Shown in pieces: positions 11,401-22,750 of a stretch of 64,000 nucleotides of DNA. The notes beneath the pieces are model-generated. The model did not search any database, had not been told where the DNA came from, and was given only the letters and a program-made list of their open reading frames with translations. Made by a program: the position numbers and the translations under genes. Source of the DNA: Hanleya hanleyi (lineage: Eukaryota > Mollusca > Polyplacophora > Lepidopleurida > Hanleyidae); contig JAVTVY010018784.1 in the NCBI GenBank assembly GCA_036873755.1, positions 1 through 64,000 of the forward strand. The letters run 5' to 3'. Each line of letters starts with the position of its first letter. Within the stretch, counting starts at the first letter, position 1.

Positions 11401-12100
11401 CATTTTCCAAAGAAATCTGTAACTTAGGCGATTTCAGTGAAATACCTTATGATGAAATTGGTTAGCAGTCATTCTTACGCAAGTGCAGGTTAAGCACAGG
11501 AGGTTATTTCCGTTTCATGACTGTCAATGTCTTTCGTCTTTGCTGATAAGAGACATCACCCGGGAAGATACCGACTTCGCAAAACTAAGAAAACAATGTG
11601 TTGTGCGAAGGATTGAAGCTGAGAGTTCAACTGAGCATGAAGAAATCTAAGATGCCATACTTTGACCAATGCCGTATGTTTGGCTACGTATAGTATTCTA
11701 AAAATATTAAGTAGCTAAGTGGTAGCTTAAGCAACTGATGTACATGTATCAACTTTTAATTGAGTAAACGGTCACTACACTTTTTCATTTTCTAACAGTT
11801 AAGCATTTTCCAAATGTTAAGCAAATGATGTAGATGTATCACTTTTATTCATTAAAACAGTCGCTACACTTGTTTTCATTTACTGAACATTACTCTAAGA
11901 AATTATTGGTTAATTTTGCTCCATAAAGAAACCATAACCATATTTCTTTGCGCTAGATCTATATGGCGTTAAGCATGATCTCAGAAGTTATGAGTCTGAT
12001 AATTTGACCCCCTTTTGGAAATTTCAACGCAACAATGTTGTTTTTTTTTTGTTTTTTTTTTCCAAAATCTCAAATCTGAGCCTCACTTTCATTCTCCTAA
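8462..12100. other. Upstream block of gene A (unit 1)
   Basis: This is sequence 5' of gene A that recurs upstream of C (38800-41674) and, interrupted by insertions, upstream of D (53463-61200). Unit 2 keeps only the first 560 bp or so. No protein gene is supportable. The region presumably holds the promoter and untranslated exons of gene A, but I could not place a TATA box or start site. It contains poly-C at 9439-9448 and a G-rich tract at 9896-9913. Confidence 0.55.
11055..11362. mobile_element. Unit-1-specific insertion, about 0.3 kb
   Basis: Units 3 and 4 run directly from CCCTTGCAATTCT to AAATTTGTTCAATTTACC (near 41000 and 60860). Unit 1 has about 300 extra bases starting TTTGACGCCCC and ending GGGGCATAAA. 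The insert contains a direct repeat of GAGGCGTCAAATGGCGT (11272 and 11305) and short GCCCC/GGGGC ends. The boundaries are approximate, and no clear target duplication or ORF is seen. Confidence 0.5.
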
Positions 12101-12962
12101 GGTGGGATAATACAAGAAAAATAATTTGAACTCTTGTTAGAGAGTGCCCTGAAAAAGGTGGAATATATGAACAAATAATTCGAATATTCTCTTCGAACTA
12201 CCCGAACGACGTGAAACCGGCAGGCCTTCAAAAATTACCAATGAAAATGACAATCGAAATATGCTTTGAATTTGCACTGCATACATTTTACGATACTCAT
12301 TATAACAATAGAGAGGGTGATAAAACAAATGGAACGTGTGAAATACCCACGATACAGTGGAAACTACAATCTTGACTGTTGAAAGTGCAGGCTTTTTCAA
12401 AATCAATGCTTCCATGACACCCTGTCCAACAATATTTTCACCGGGAATTATGGGTACTTCATTTGAAACGCAATGTTGTTGTTCTTTGGGAAAGAACTAC
12501 TTAATCTACAGAAAACGCAATCGATTGAATAATGAAGTTTACGACTTCAAATTACGTGTGACATACTTGCCAAAACCACAGGTACAAGGAATGAACCGAA
12601 ATATTTACCTGTTTATCATGCAAAATTCAACATGTTCAAAATAAGTCCCCGCCTCCTGAGCTGTGATGGAGAGAGTTTTCTGTGAGGAGTTTCATGCGCA
12701 AACCTTTTCAAGAATATATTTCTATATTGTTCGAAATGGATACTGTGTTCCTTATCACATTGACGTGATAACAGATATGTTCCTTCATGTGTGGTGTTTA
12801 GAAACTGAAATAAAGACTATTTCATTTAGGGACTATTTCCCGGACGTGCCGATCATTGCATTGTTAGCAACTTGCCGTCAACCTCGCCACCAGGTGTCGC
12901 GCTTCCCGCAGAGGGGAGTACAGAAGGCCTCAGGCTCCTGAAAAAAAGTCCAGATCTGTTGA
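12101..12962. other. Unit-1-specific spacer with no supported gene
   Basis: No similarity to the other units is visible. Short open frames on both strands lack recognisable domains or consistent splice sites. I see no defined feature. Confidence 0.4.
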
Positions 12963-13442
12963 CCCCTACACGTAATCTCTGCCAAAGACCAGAATTTGTT
13001 CCGCCTTCGTTGCAACAATAAATGGAAAGCCGTTTGTACCCGTGGCAAGTATGATATTTGTTCTATTCAGTTGCAAATTTTATTTCGATTCACTGTGTTC
13101 GATAACATGCCCTGCTGGAGAACTATTTGCGGGGCTTGCCCTGCTTTCAACAGGCAGAGAAAACAACAATATAAACACCTCATGTATAGAGGCGCGCACA
13201 GCTTAACACTTTTGACGGATGTTTGGCAAGAAGTTGACCACCTTGTAGGGCTTGAAATAAACTACTTCCTGTCGGAAGATGGAAGTCTAAATCCAATTAG
13301 GGAATCGGCGAGGTACAATTTTGTTAATACTGCCGAACGTGTAAATTATTTAGAAGTCTGATGCCAGAACAACAGCAACACACAGAAATTGGGAGAATTG
13401 GTCTCTTTCTTGAAGATTATGAAGATATTATGTCGTACAAGG
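12963..13442 (+). other. Candidate plus-strand exon pair, unrecognised
   Basis: An open frame from 12963 to 13361 has no ATG start. It encodes a mixed-composition segment including CGACPAFNRQRKQQYKHLMY and a hydrophilic tail. Immediately after, ATGCCAGAACAACAGCAACA (from 13361) opens a 27-codon stretch ending SYK at a strong donor, AAG then GTGAGT at 13443. The sequence is single-copy in the window. It could be an exon of an unrelated gene or chance. I do not recognise it. Confidence 0.18.
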
Positions 13443-14699
13443 TGAGTATGACGTACCAGTATTTCTAAGGTGTATGAAACATTTCTGTCCTATGTAAATG
13501 AATTTCAGCGCGACGGAATTACAAGGTACCCATGTTTTCAGTTCTTCTGAACCCCTGTCATGGTAACATCGGTTTTAGAATATCATTTTCCTAACCCTAT
13601 AACTAAGAACTGTAGGATGAGAGAAAAACGGGGAAATACAATTGTGTTGTGCCTGATCACGTGATATTCGAATACCACGTGATGGAATTACAGTGAAGTA
13701 ACCACCTTATGTAGACGTGTTGGTTACATACATATTCCATCGAAACTCGAATGTTGCTCATTTCAGGTGATGCTTTGTTCGAGTCCTGAGCGTCTGGACT
13801 ACATTATATCTGATTTCTGCCAAGTAAAGTTTCAAACTAATAAATGTGGTTAAGCAAAACTGCGTGACGGAATTTCATTTTGGTCCATTTTTTAAGAAAT
13901 TGCAATTTTCCCTATTTTACAAGTTTCAATTTTATCCGGTTTAAAAAATTTGAGGACAGACCCAAACACATGAATTCTGCTGTCATGTGCCCTGCAATGC
14001 ACGTATAATCGAATGAATGTGAAAGAGCGAGAATGTCTGGTCAAAAACGTGGGCAAAATGGTTTAGGAATGACATAACCGAGATTTTGAATTATGTGACA
14101 GAATTACATTTTGGTAACAGATTTCGTGGAAATCAACACAAACAAATTAGTTATGCGTCTTGAACTTATGTTTACAACTACAGACTTTGGAGCACGTTGT
14201 TGTATCGTTATGGTAATAGATACTCCATGTAGGGTATGCAAGAGAATTGTGGGGAAACTATGTCTGATTTTAACCCTTTGACCTATGTGTTCATATTTCA
14301 CGAGTAGTTTGGCAGGGAGTCCTTTATATTCATCATATGGTTTCACTGAAAGGGGTTAACCTGGATTCATTAATATGTGGTTGTTTGAAGGGTTAATTAT
14401 CTGTTGGCGTCAACTTGGTCTTTGAAATAGACTATAGGTGGATCCAATGTGGACAGCAGCACTATGTTATTTCTACATACAAGTTATTGGCAAGTCAGTT
14501 TAACTTGAGTTAATTCATTGTTCGAGCTCCTTATATATAATGGATAATTGATATTAATTATTATTCGATTACTGGTCATTATTGTCGTAATAGAATAATT
14601 GATTTCGCTGTTCTGAATGATGTTGCTACTATGCAAACTCCCACGGATCTGTAAATCTGCAATTGACTATAGACGAGGGAATTATGGGAGTCCGGGAGA
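13443..14699. other. Spacer with no supported gene
   Basis: AT-rich single-copy sequence. The phrase 'GACGGAATTNCA(TTTTGGT)' recurs loosely (13677, 13866, 14098), suggesting an old diverged repeat. I find no ORF or splice structure worth calling. Confidence 0.4.
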
Positions 14700-14708
14700 G
14701 AGATTCAT

Positions 14709-15149
14709 TAGACTCGTACCTAGCCCCCAACTTACACGCACCGTTGGGGTCTAGCAAGCAACAGGCATTTTGTATTCTCTGATTGGCTGAATTACCGGTC
14801 TAAATCTAGACCGGTAAATAGACCAATGTCAATATGTGTTGTTGTTGTTCGTGTGTATCTAGTGACCAGAACTCGTCTATGGTGCGATAAAGGGCCTTGA
14901 GCGCTACGGCCACCAATCCACCAAGTATTATATAGATCCTTTGTAAGATTTGATGAGCGATGAGCGATTATGGTATGTTTCCTAAATAAATCCCTCGCTT
15001 CTACGACTACCACGACGTCCAAACAAGCATGGAGGGGCATGGTGGGTGGAGAATACCATGGGCCAATCACTGTGCAGTGCTGATTTAAAATGCCTGTCGG
15101 TAACTAGTCTCCATAGAGTGATAGCGAATTGGAGCTGGGTACGAGTCTA
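14709..15149. mobile_element. Mutator-like MITE with 9-bp target duplication
   Basis: A 441-bp element flanked by GAGATTCAT at 14700-14708 and 15150-15158. Its ends are inverted: TAGACTCGTACC at the left and GGTACGAGTCTA at the right, with weaker pairing beyond. A 9-bp duplication with inverted ends fits the Mutator/MULE superfamily. No transposase is present, so it is non-autonomous. Confidence 0.78.
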
Positions 15150-15158
15150 GAGATTCAT

Positions 15159-15879
15159 GAAGTTGAGTTGATTTTGTTGTTGAGGAGAACTGTGTTTAGT
15201 GATCGTTCGTTGAATAAATGTTTCTGTTGGATCGTGAATTACGGACTTCAGACTACTCTTTGAGCGAGTGCTACCCTATTTCACAACAACAAAATGGTGA
15301 CTGACAATGTTTCACTTCCTCTTATGTCCTGTTTTGTTTTTCACTTTTGTGTGTATTTCTCTTTCCTCGCTTCAATAACCATCTGTTGAGTTCTCGGAAC
15401 CTTCCAATCTGTGTTTTATTCCAATTTTAAGCAAGTCTTTTATTATCCTTCTGCTTGAACCAGTGACAGTCCAATTCGATAAGTTCACACCATTATTTTA
15501 CACTATTCTCGTGAATCTATATCATTCTGGCTTTTAGCAACACTTACAGCCATGTCCATCGTCTGGGGAAATTTCATTGGAATATTTCAATTATTTGAGG
15601 AATTATTACACATTTATGAAGGGAATTATGAATTATTTTTCTTGCATTATCCCCCCCCCCCCTTAAGGAGAATTAGGACTTGATATTTTTTTGAATTTTG
15701 AAAATCATTTTTTCGAATTACTTCAAAGAAATAGTCATATTTTCTTGTTTAATTGTGTTTCCTATCTTTCTGAGATGAAATAATGCACCCTTGATAATTG
15801 AGTGCCTTTTTGAAAATTACAACCTGACAAACAAAATGTCAAAATCTCTCAAGTCCCCCCGATTCTTAAAACCAGAACA
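15159..15879. other. Spacer with no supported gene
   Basis: This interval holds a poly-C run at 15651-15662 and AT-rich single-copy DNA up to the start of unit 2. No gene is seen. Confidence 0.4.
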
Positions 15880-16059
15880 TTCACATCAACTGACCCTAAA
15901 ACAGGGACAAACGAGTTCATTTTCAAGCAAAATCATATCTCTGTCGAGCGCAATGTACAGATTGCATAACTGTGTATATACGTACCTATGAGATCACAAA
16001 AATGAAGTTTTGGCACGGCGTTGGGCTAATTGTAGCTTGAGACAAGGAGTTAGCAGAAC

Positions 16060-17225
16060 CATGGGAGCTTGAAATAAAAGAATTAACTAGGTATGGGTAT
16101 TATAATACATTAACAGGGAGCCCAAGCGAGGAGTCGCCACCCCAACATCGGCACCCTCACCAAAGCACCATATGTGCCATTATTCCACCGTTCCGCATGC
16201 CCCACCCCGCAATCATCGTTAACCAAGCTCGTCAGACAACAAACAAAGCATGTACTATACCATTTTTATCCGACCGCATCGATGGAAAAGGAAATCAGGA
16301 GAAACTCGACAGCATACTGACCAAACACGCTCCTTTGGCCTCATCTAGCGGAAGTCGAATGACGTATGTGCTGTTGTAGCGCGACCAACAACACGTGACA
16401 AGCTTACGAGGCGGTTAACCCTTTCGTGTGCCTGACACAATATCAGTCACACCATGCTTCATGGTCACACACAGCGAGAAGCTCGTGCCGATTGACTACA
16501 ATACACCGTGACCAACAATGCATGTCTGCCCATTGGAAGCATGGCTGTGAACCTCAACAAATGGTAAAGGCCCATTCTCATGATACGATTTGTAGTAACA
16601 ACTCGGTTGGGGAATCCCCCGATTTGTAGCATGCAACTAATCGCATGAAATAGGACCTGCCCTATTTCATACGACTTGTAGCATGCGACTAACATCGCAC
16701 GAGTGTTCTCACGATGCAACTGAGTTGTACACTACAAGTTGTTACTACAAATCGCACCGTGAGAATGGGCCTTAAGCCATGTGCTGATAGTTAAAATTGT
16801 TTGAGACTAACAATTGATATACAGTGCAATAGATGCATATTGCAAAATAACGGGTAAGGCGCACGAAAGAGTTAACCAAGTCATCAGCTGGTCGTGTGTT
16901 GTTGGTCGGGCTACAACAGCACATACGTCATTCGACTTCCGGTAGATGAGGCCAAAGGATCGTGTTTGGTCAGTATGCTGTCGAGTTTCTCCTGTTTTCC
17001 TTTTCCATCGATGCGGTCGGATAAAAATGGTATAGTACATGCTTTGTTTGTTGTCTGACGAGCTTGGTTAACGATGATTGCGGGGTGGGGCATGCGGAAC
17101 GGTGGAATAATGGCACATATGGTGCTTTGGTGAGGGTGCCGATATGGGGGTGGCGACTCCTCGCTTGGGCTCCCTGTTAATGTATTATAATACCCATACC
17201 TAGTTATTTATTTCAAGCTCCCATG
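16060..17225. mobile_element. Foldback element with 8-bp target duplication (hAT-like)
   Basis: A 1166-bp element whose ends CATGGGAGCTTGAAATAAA and its complement face each other. The two arms, about 16060-16425 and 16870-17225, are near-perfect inverted copies. Both arms therefore encode the same 60-codon frame on opposite strands, which I treat as an artefact. AGCAGAAC occurs at 16052-16059 and 17226-17233. Units 3 and 4 show the uninterrupted site. The 8-bp duplication favours hAT, but the CATGGG terminus is not diagnostic. Confidence 0.8.
16568..16772. mobile_element. Harbinger-like MITE nested in the foldback element
   Basis: A 205-bp element with inverted ends AGGCCCATTCTCATG and CGTGAGAATGGGCCT, extending about 37 bp inward with mismatches (TTTGTAGTAACAACT against AGTTGTTACTACAAA). 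It is flanked by TAA at 16565-16567 and 16773-16775. It sits in the centre of the larger foldback element and inserted after it. Confidence 0.8.
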
Positions 17226-17667
17226 AGCAGAACCGTGATCCTTCTTCAACCAATTCCAAAATATTATTTACTCGCGGTAAACGTTTCTGTTATCCAAAAC
17301 GTCAACCTATTTAAGGTAATGAACACGGACCGCGGACATTTAAGGAAACTTTGACAGAGGAGCAGTCGGTGTAAGATCATGGGTATCGATGGGACTGGGA
17401 ACATTTTAGATAATTGGAATTAAATAATTGAAAACGTGAAGAACTTTATCGTAATCTGAAACAAGAGAAATTGTTCAATTATGCGTGAAATTAAAAGTGA
17501 AAACTGAAAGTATCTCACAATTTCTGCATATTTTATGCAGTCCACCAATGCGACGGAAGACATCTTTCTTCACGTTTTCAAGTAAAAAAAAACAGGGAAG
17601 GACTTGTCTTGTGTAAGGAACAGGTTGGTTTGTGTTACTGGTATGCATAAAGTCATACGGTGAACTG

Positions 17668-18155
17668 CCCCCCCCCCCCCTAATTATCGTTTTTATCCTA
17701 TGAGCTAGGGGGCTGAAACTTACTACACTTCACCCTTGGGTCAAGCTCTACCAGAAAATGTAAACAAATCCAAGATGGCCGCTTTGGTGACGTCACAGTG
17801 ACGTCATTTTCAAAAACGGCATTTTTTGGTCGATTTTTCGGACGGATTTTCCGAATTTTTTATTTATGCAATTTCACCGCAAAAGCTGCATAATAAATTA
17901 GTAAATAATAATGTGGTGTGAAATAAAATAGTTTTTGCCCACTTTTCATCGCGGAAAAGCAGAAATTTTGAAGAAATATGACAAAAACATAACTCGGCAT
18001 CTTGAATTTACCCATGATCCTCTGCTCAGGGGGTTATGCAAATGGGCTCAAAATCACCCCAATATGATAAACTATAAAGTCCAGGAGTTTCAGCACTTAA
18101 ATTTTTCGTCGTTCCGGAGATAGCGCAGAAAGTTTGGTAGGGGGGAGGTAGGGTA
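17668..18155 (-). repeat. Partial inverted piggyBac-like MITE (unit 2)
   Basis: Reverse-complement match to the element at 37442-37996. Landmarks are a CCATCTTGGATTTG-type stretch, the palindromic TGACGTCACAGTGACGTCA, and the G/C homopolymer at the end. The outer CCCT/AGGG ends are truncated. It replaces the stretch found at 26215-26410 in unit 3, so its arrival or a later repair event deleted local DNA. Confidence 0.65.
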
Positions 18156-21018
18156 AAATATGCTTTCCTGTATACATGAAACATCGAGAAGTTCAGAACA
18201 AGAATGCAACACAAATGATGTGACGCAAACTGTTGTGTTATGGTTAAGACAAGAATTATCTCGTTCCCCTAGTTCTATATCAACATTATCACAGTTCCAA
18301 GTAATGCGTATGACACTTAGCACACACCATAGTTTTCTATAATTTTTGAACAATTATCTTTATAACAGTCAAACGCGGAATGCCTAAAAAAGTAAAATCG
18401 TTCAGTAAATGTAATTAAATGGAATTAATCAGCAAACCGAACTTATCTGACAAGGTTCCTAAACTGTGAACACTATCAGTTCTTTTCCAAAAGAACAATA
18501 TGTTAACTGAGTCGACTTAATATTGCCATAAACATCACATTTGACATCACAATTCACATATGTAAACATAAATGCATAAGACCACTGGACTTAAATATTA
18601 ACAAATGAAAATTTGGTAGATAAGACCGGTTTATGGCTTGGTGAGTGTGTGGTGAGGGGAAGGTACTTTCCGCCTCTCCCGTTGTTTTTCGCTCTTATCT
18701 CCAGAACTACCAAAAAAAACCTGAAGAGCTGACACACCGGAACCTTGTAGTTTATCAAATTGGGGCAATGTTGAACCTATTTGTATAATCCCCCAAGCAA
18801 GGGATCACGGGTAAATTCGAAATGACATGCATGTAGGGAAAGCGAAAGGTGATGTTTCCATTCGTTTTCTTCAAAGTTCCTGCTTTTCTGCCAAAAAACA
18901 AAAGCTATTTTATTTCACATCAAATTATTATTTACTAAATTATCATGCAGTTTTTGAGAAAACCCATAAATAAAAACATTGAAAAATATGTATGAGCACT
19001 GGGTCCATTATTTAAACAAAATCCAACAAGCCAAGGCACTATTTACAAAAAAAACAATAAAGCTTTGACTGGACAAAATATTACCTTAGCATGTAAGAGT
19101 GAATTAATGTAACAAAAATATAGTCGACCAAATGGCCCAAACCTATGCATCAATGAAAAGAAGTTTGAACAAAATATCTGAAATAGTTACAGAAGTATTC
19201 ACATATTATATGACAATCATAATCGAGCAAATTGTTCGTTAAAAGGATAATTTTCGTTTGCAAGGGAAGTACCTTACAACCCGGAGAATACTCTGATAAT
19301 TTTCTGCATACCTATTTACCACAAGTTACAAATTCCACTAATGAAATTACCATACTACATGTATTATTTCCAATTGACAACAAATTATGCGAACTACTTT
19401 TCCTCAAATAACCCCTAATTGTGACACCAGTTGTAGAATAATGCTTTCAATCCGTAGCCTAGCCTCAAGGATAAATATGACCAAATTTTCAGAAAATCCA
19501 CGCGAAAGAAAAGGCAACATTTCGATGGGTTCACCTATGCTCCCAATTGTAGTCCCGATCACAGGTGAATACATGCAACATCAATATAGTCAGGCAATTT
19601 TCCAAAACTATATAGCAAGGAATCAACGTTTGAGCAAAACAGTTTACATGTTTTGGAGCCTCTTTAATGACCGTGGCGGTGGAGGAAGATAAATTAGTAG
19701 CGAAGGTAAAATACCACAAGGAAAACATTTATGATTGCGGGTCCTATCAACTCCAAAACACAGCTTTTTGCGGACGAAATCACCAAATTTCCAATTTACG
19801 TAAAATAATAATACGACTTGACGTTACCTAAAATGACTTATTTTAGTCACCAAGAACCCCAGAACTTTTCCAACCAAGCAAAGTTGCATTAATCATGAAT
19901 ATAACTATCAAATAGTATATCGAAGATTATCATGTATTATGTATTATGAACTAAATTTAGTATTCATGTACAGTTCGCTGGAACAGTGATGATTAAGCCA
20001 TGAGCACAGCCAAATACTGGTCAACACCAGACACTACTGGAGAAATACTATCCATGAAAGTGTAAACAATCAAACATTTATTGATACAAGCAGATACCAG
20101 ACTATGTCAAGTGGAGTACTCAATTAACATAGCTACTTAAGAATTCATACCATGTGACTTTTTACCATGTACCTGTACAAGGAAATGCCGGTTGATTGAT
20201 TCATTAAAAATCCGGCGCCATATTAGCCAATCAACGAACGGATTCTAACAAAAGTTTGAACGACGATCGAAAGAAATGGACACTCGTCACCAGTGCAAAG
20301 TGCAGAAGTCTATGTTGTTCATTTACAAATCAAATTTCAAGAAAGACAATTAGGGCTCCGCGATGAATGGATATTTGACATTGGTTATACATGTAGCGTG
20401 ATAGAAAATGTGTCAAGATTTGTTTGGGTGTAATTGGAAATAGACAATGACCTCAACTTATCCTGAAAACCGAGATTATAAAATACCGAAATTATTCGTC
20501 AGAAGAGTGAAAAGATAATGAAGATTAGAATCAAGGAAATAAGCTCGCAAGGTTTGCTGCATTTTTTTATGGATTTCTGTTTGACAGTAGCTGACCTAGT
20601 TTTCCTGAATTATCATTTTGAGCTACATGTACACTACGACAACAGCATTCCACTTTTCGTCTTTTCGATCCCTTCTGATCAAATTAGTTTTTGCAAGAAC
20701 ATGGGACAGTCCTTTGTGCTTAGTATTGGGCAAATAATTTCCTCCATGGGGCACAGATTGTGGACGGTTGCAATTTTCTCCATAATAGATAATTAAATAC
20801 TTAGCTTGTTGTACACACCGACAGTCATTTTCAGTTTCCTCCAATTAGCGAGCGCCAGTCACTTTTCCTCAAAAGTTGGGCATGATGATACAAATGTGTA
20901 GTTGGGTAATGTCATTCGTTTGGGCTAACCTAACAGAGCCGGGTATAGAAGATATCATATTTTTGAATAACATGCTATACAAGTATAAATTAGCTGTATT
21001 GAAAGTAACAAATTTTGC
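18156..21018. other. Unit 2 noncoding block downstream of gene B
   Basis: This is shared with units 1, 3 and 4, including a piggyBac-family relic at about 18635-18985. Short open frames here (for example at 19387-19692) recur only as diverged, frame-broken versions in the sister units. I read them as noncoding. No gene is called. Confidence 0.55.
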
Positions 21019-21337
21019 AGTCTCATTCTCTTTTTCGTGTTTTCTCCTATGCCTAACAAGATTACTTCTTTTGGCACATTTGTAATTGCAAAAGGAACAC
21101 CCGAAAGGCGTTTGACCAGTGTGTACTCTCATACACGAAACAAGATCACTGTTGCTGGTGGATCTATGATCACACAAAGAGCACTTGAAAGGCCAGTATA
21201 TGTGTTTGCATGTGTCTGACGATAGAACTATTCCGATTGTATCTGTAATCACACAGAGAACACTCAAATGGCTTCATACCTGTGTGTGTTCTCATATGAT
21301 TAACGAGACTACTACTATTCCAACTGGTTCTATAATT
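21019..21337 (-). pseudogene. Decayed C-terminal fingers of gene B
   Basis: Below the TGA (21338-21340) the minus strand retains finger remnants ([58 protein letters not shown]). A 7-bp deletion relative to gene C near 21195 shifts the frame inside a finger, and one zinc ligand has become Cys (SDLVSCM). It corresponds to fingers 4-7 of gene D. Confidence 0.75.
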
Positions 21338-22750
21338 TCAAAGAGAACACTTAGAGGGCGTTTCACCAGTATGGACTAGCATGTGCGAAACAAGATTACT
21401 GCAACTTGGAGATCTATAATCACATACAGAACACTTGAAAGGCTTTTTACCAGTGTGTGTTCTCATATGTTTAACAAGATTGCTGTTACGGACAGATCTA
21501 TAATCACACATAGAACACCTAAAAGGCTTTTCACCAGTGTGTGTTCTCATATGTGTAACAAGACTGCTGTTACGGACAGATCTATAATCACACATAGAAC
21601 AGCTAAAAGGCTTTTCACCAGTGTGTGTTCTCATATGTGTAACAAGACTGCTGTTACGGACAGATCTATAATCACACATAGAACAGCTAAAAGGCTTTTC
21701 ACCGGTGTGTGTTCTCAGATGTCTAACAAGATCGCTGTTACGGACAGATCTATAATCACACATAGAACATTTAAAAGGCTTTTCACCAGTGTGCGTTCTC
21801 ACATGTGTAACAAGATTGCTGTTACTGACAGATCTATAATCACACATAGAACACCTAAAATGCTTTTCACCAGTGTGTGTTCTCATATGTGTAACAAGAC
21901 TACGGTTGCGGATAGATCTATAATCACACATAGAACAGCTGAAAGGCTTTTCAGCAGTGTGTGTTCTCATATGTCTAACAAGACCGCTGTTACAGACAGA
22001 TCTATAACCACATATAGAACAGCTGAAAGGCTTTTTACCAGTGTGTGTTCTCATATGTTTAACAAGATTGCTGTTTCTGACAGATCTATGATCACACATA
22101 GAACACCTAAAAGGCTTATCACCAGTGTGTTTTCTCATATGTGTAACAAGACTGCTGTAACTGACAGATCTATGATCACACATAGAGCACCTAAAATGCT
22201 TATCACCAGTGTGTGTTCTCATATGTGTAACAAGACTGCTGTTACAGACAGATCTATAATCACACATAGAACACCTAAAAGGCTTATCACCAGTGTGTGT
22301 TCTCATATGTGTAACAAGACTGCTGTTTCTGACAGATTCATAATCAAACACTGAACACTTAAAAGGCTTTCCGCGCTTGTGTGTTTTCATATGTCGAACA
22401 AGATTGCTGTTACAGACAGATCTATAATCACAGAGAGTACACCTGAATGTTTTTTCATCGATTTGTCTCACATGATTATCACAAGTGGGTTCGCTAGTGC
22501 TCCCATATTTGCAATATGCCTTATCCCCAGTAGGCCAATGCGCATATGTCACGTCGACGTGTGAACCAGGGCAGTGTGTTTCGACAGGCAGTGGACTCTC
22601 CAATTTATCCCCTGCCATATCTTGGTTGCATGCGAAAGTCCTTGCCTCCGCTTGGCGTCGATACAAGGCAACAGGAACTGGAGGCTTCGGGTTACTTATA
22701 TCTGGAGAGGGACACCCTATCCCGTAACCTTCAAATTTGACATTTTCTAC
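21338..22750 (-). CDS. Gene B exon 2: 13-finger C2H2 protein
   Basis: The exon starts at an acceptor CAG (22751-22752) with GTAGAAAATG, phase 0 (VENVKFEGYGIGC), and runs 470 codons to TGA at 21338-21340. With exon 1 the protein would be 615 residues, the longest of the four. Thirteen fingers follow the HCPGSHVDVTYA spacer. Twelve have all ligands; finger 2 has lost its second Cys (KCSVFDYES). Core finger fold features include the CDYRS-type turn and the Leu before the first His. Contact residues differ among fingers (VCNSNLVR, VSYSSLVT, VRNSDLVR, IRNRSLVT), while two adjacent fingers (10 and 11) are identical in the helix, which suggests recent unit duplication. Linkers are mostly TGEKPF or TGDKPF, one is TAEKPF. 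Family knowledge implies nuclear DNA binding. The shared TGA means the last four fingers of gene D are not encoded here. Confidence 0.85.
   Translation of the reverse strand, partial: VENVKFEGYGIGCPSPDISNPKPPVPVALYRRQAEARTFACNQDMAGDKLESPLPVETHCPGSHVDVTYAHWPTGDKAYCKYGSTSEPTCDNHVRQIDEKTFRCTLCDYRSVCNSNLVRHMKTHKRGKPFKCSVFDYESVRNSSLVTHMRTHTGDKPFRCSMCDYRSVCNSSLVTHMRTHTGDKHFRCSMCDHRSVSYSSLVTHMRKHTGDKPFRCSMCDHRSVRNSNLVKHMRTHTGKKPFSCSICGYRSVCNSGLVRHMRTHTAEKPFSCSMCDYRSIRNRSLVTHMRTHTGEKHFRCSMCDYRSVSNSNLVTHVRTHTGEKPFKCSMCDYRSVRNSDLVRHLRTHTGEKPFSCSMCDYRSVRNSSLVTHMRTHTGEKPFSCSMCDYRSVRNSSLVTHMRTHTGEKPFRCSMCDYRSVRNSNLVKHMRTHTGKKPFKCSVCDYRSPSCSNLVSHMLVHTGETPSKCSL

Larger units (their letters stand above)
653..12100. 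repeat. Segmental duplication unit 1 (contains gene A)
   Basis: Sequence starting AGAACCGTCAGCCCACTCCA at 653 recurs at about 17230, 25318 and 44020. The order of blocks is the same in each unit: noncoding block, finger exon, intron, N-terminal exon, upstream block. Unit 1 is closest to unit 3 in the noncoding blocks; for example 1518-2200 and 26160-26850 are almost identical, and both carry the same MITE. Its right limit is near 12100, where similarity to 41530-41674 of unit 3 ends. Confidence 0.85.

Noticed and set aside
16197..17093. Identical 60-codon frames on opposite strands at 16197-16379 and 16911-17093.
   Set aside because: They lie in the two arms of the foldback element, so identity reflects the inverted repeat rather than protein conservation.
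19387..19692. 101-codon frame (also 2922-3143 and 27591-27941) as a conserved small protein.
   Set aside because: Frames in the sister units have different starts, stops and indels not in multiples of three; noncoding duplicated DNA explains the similarity.
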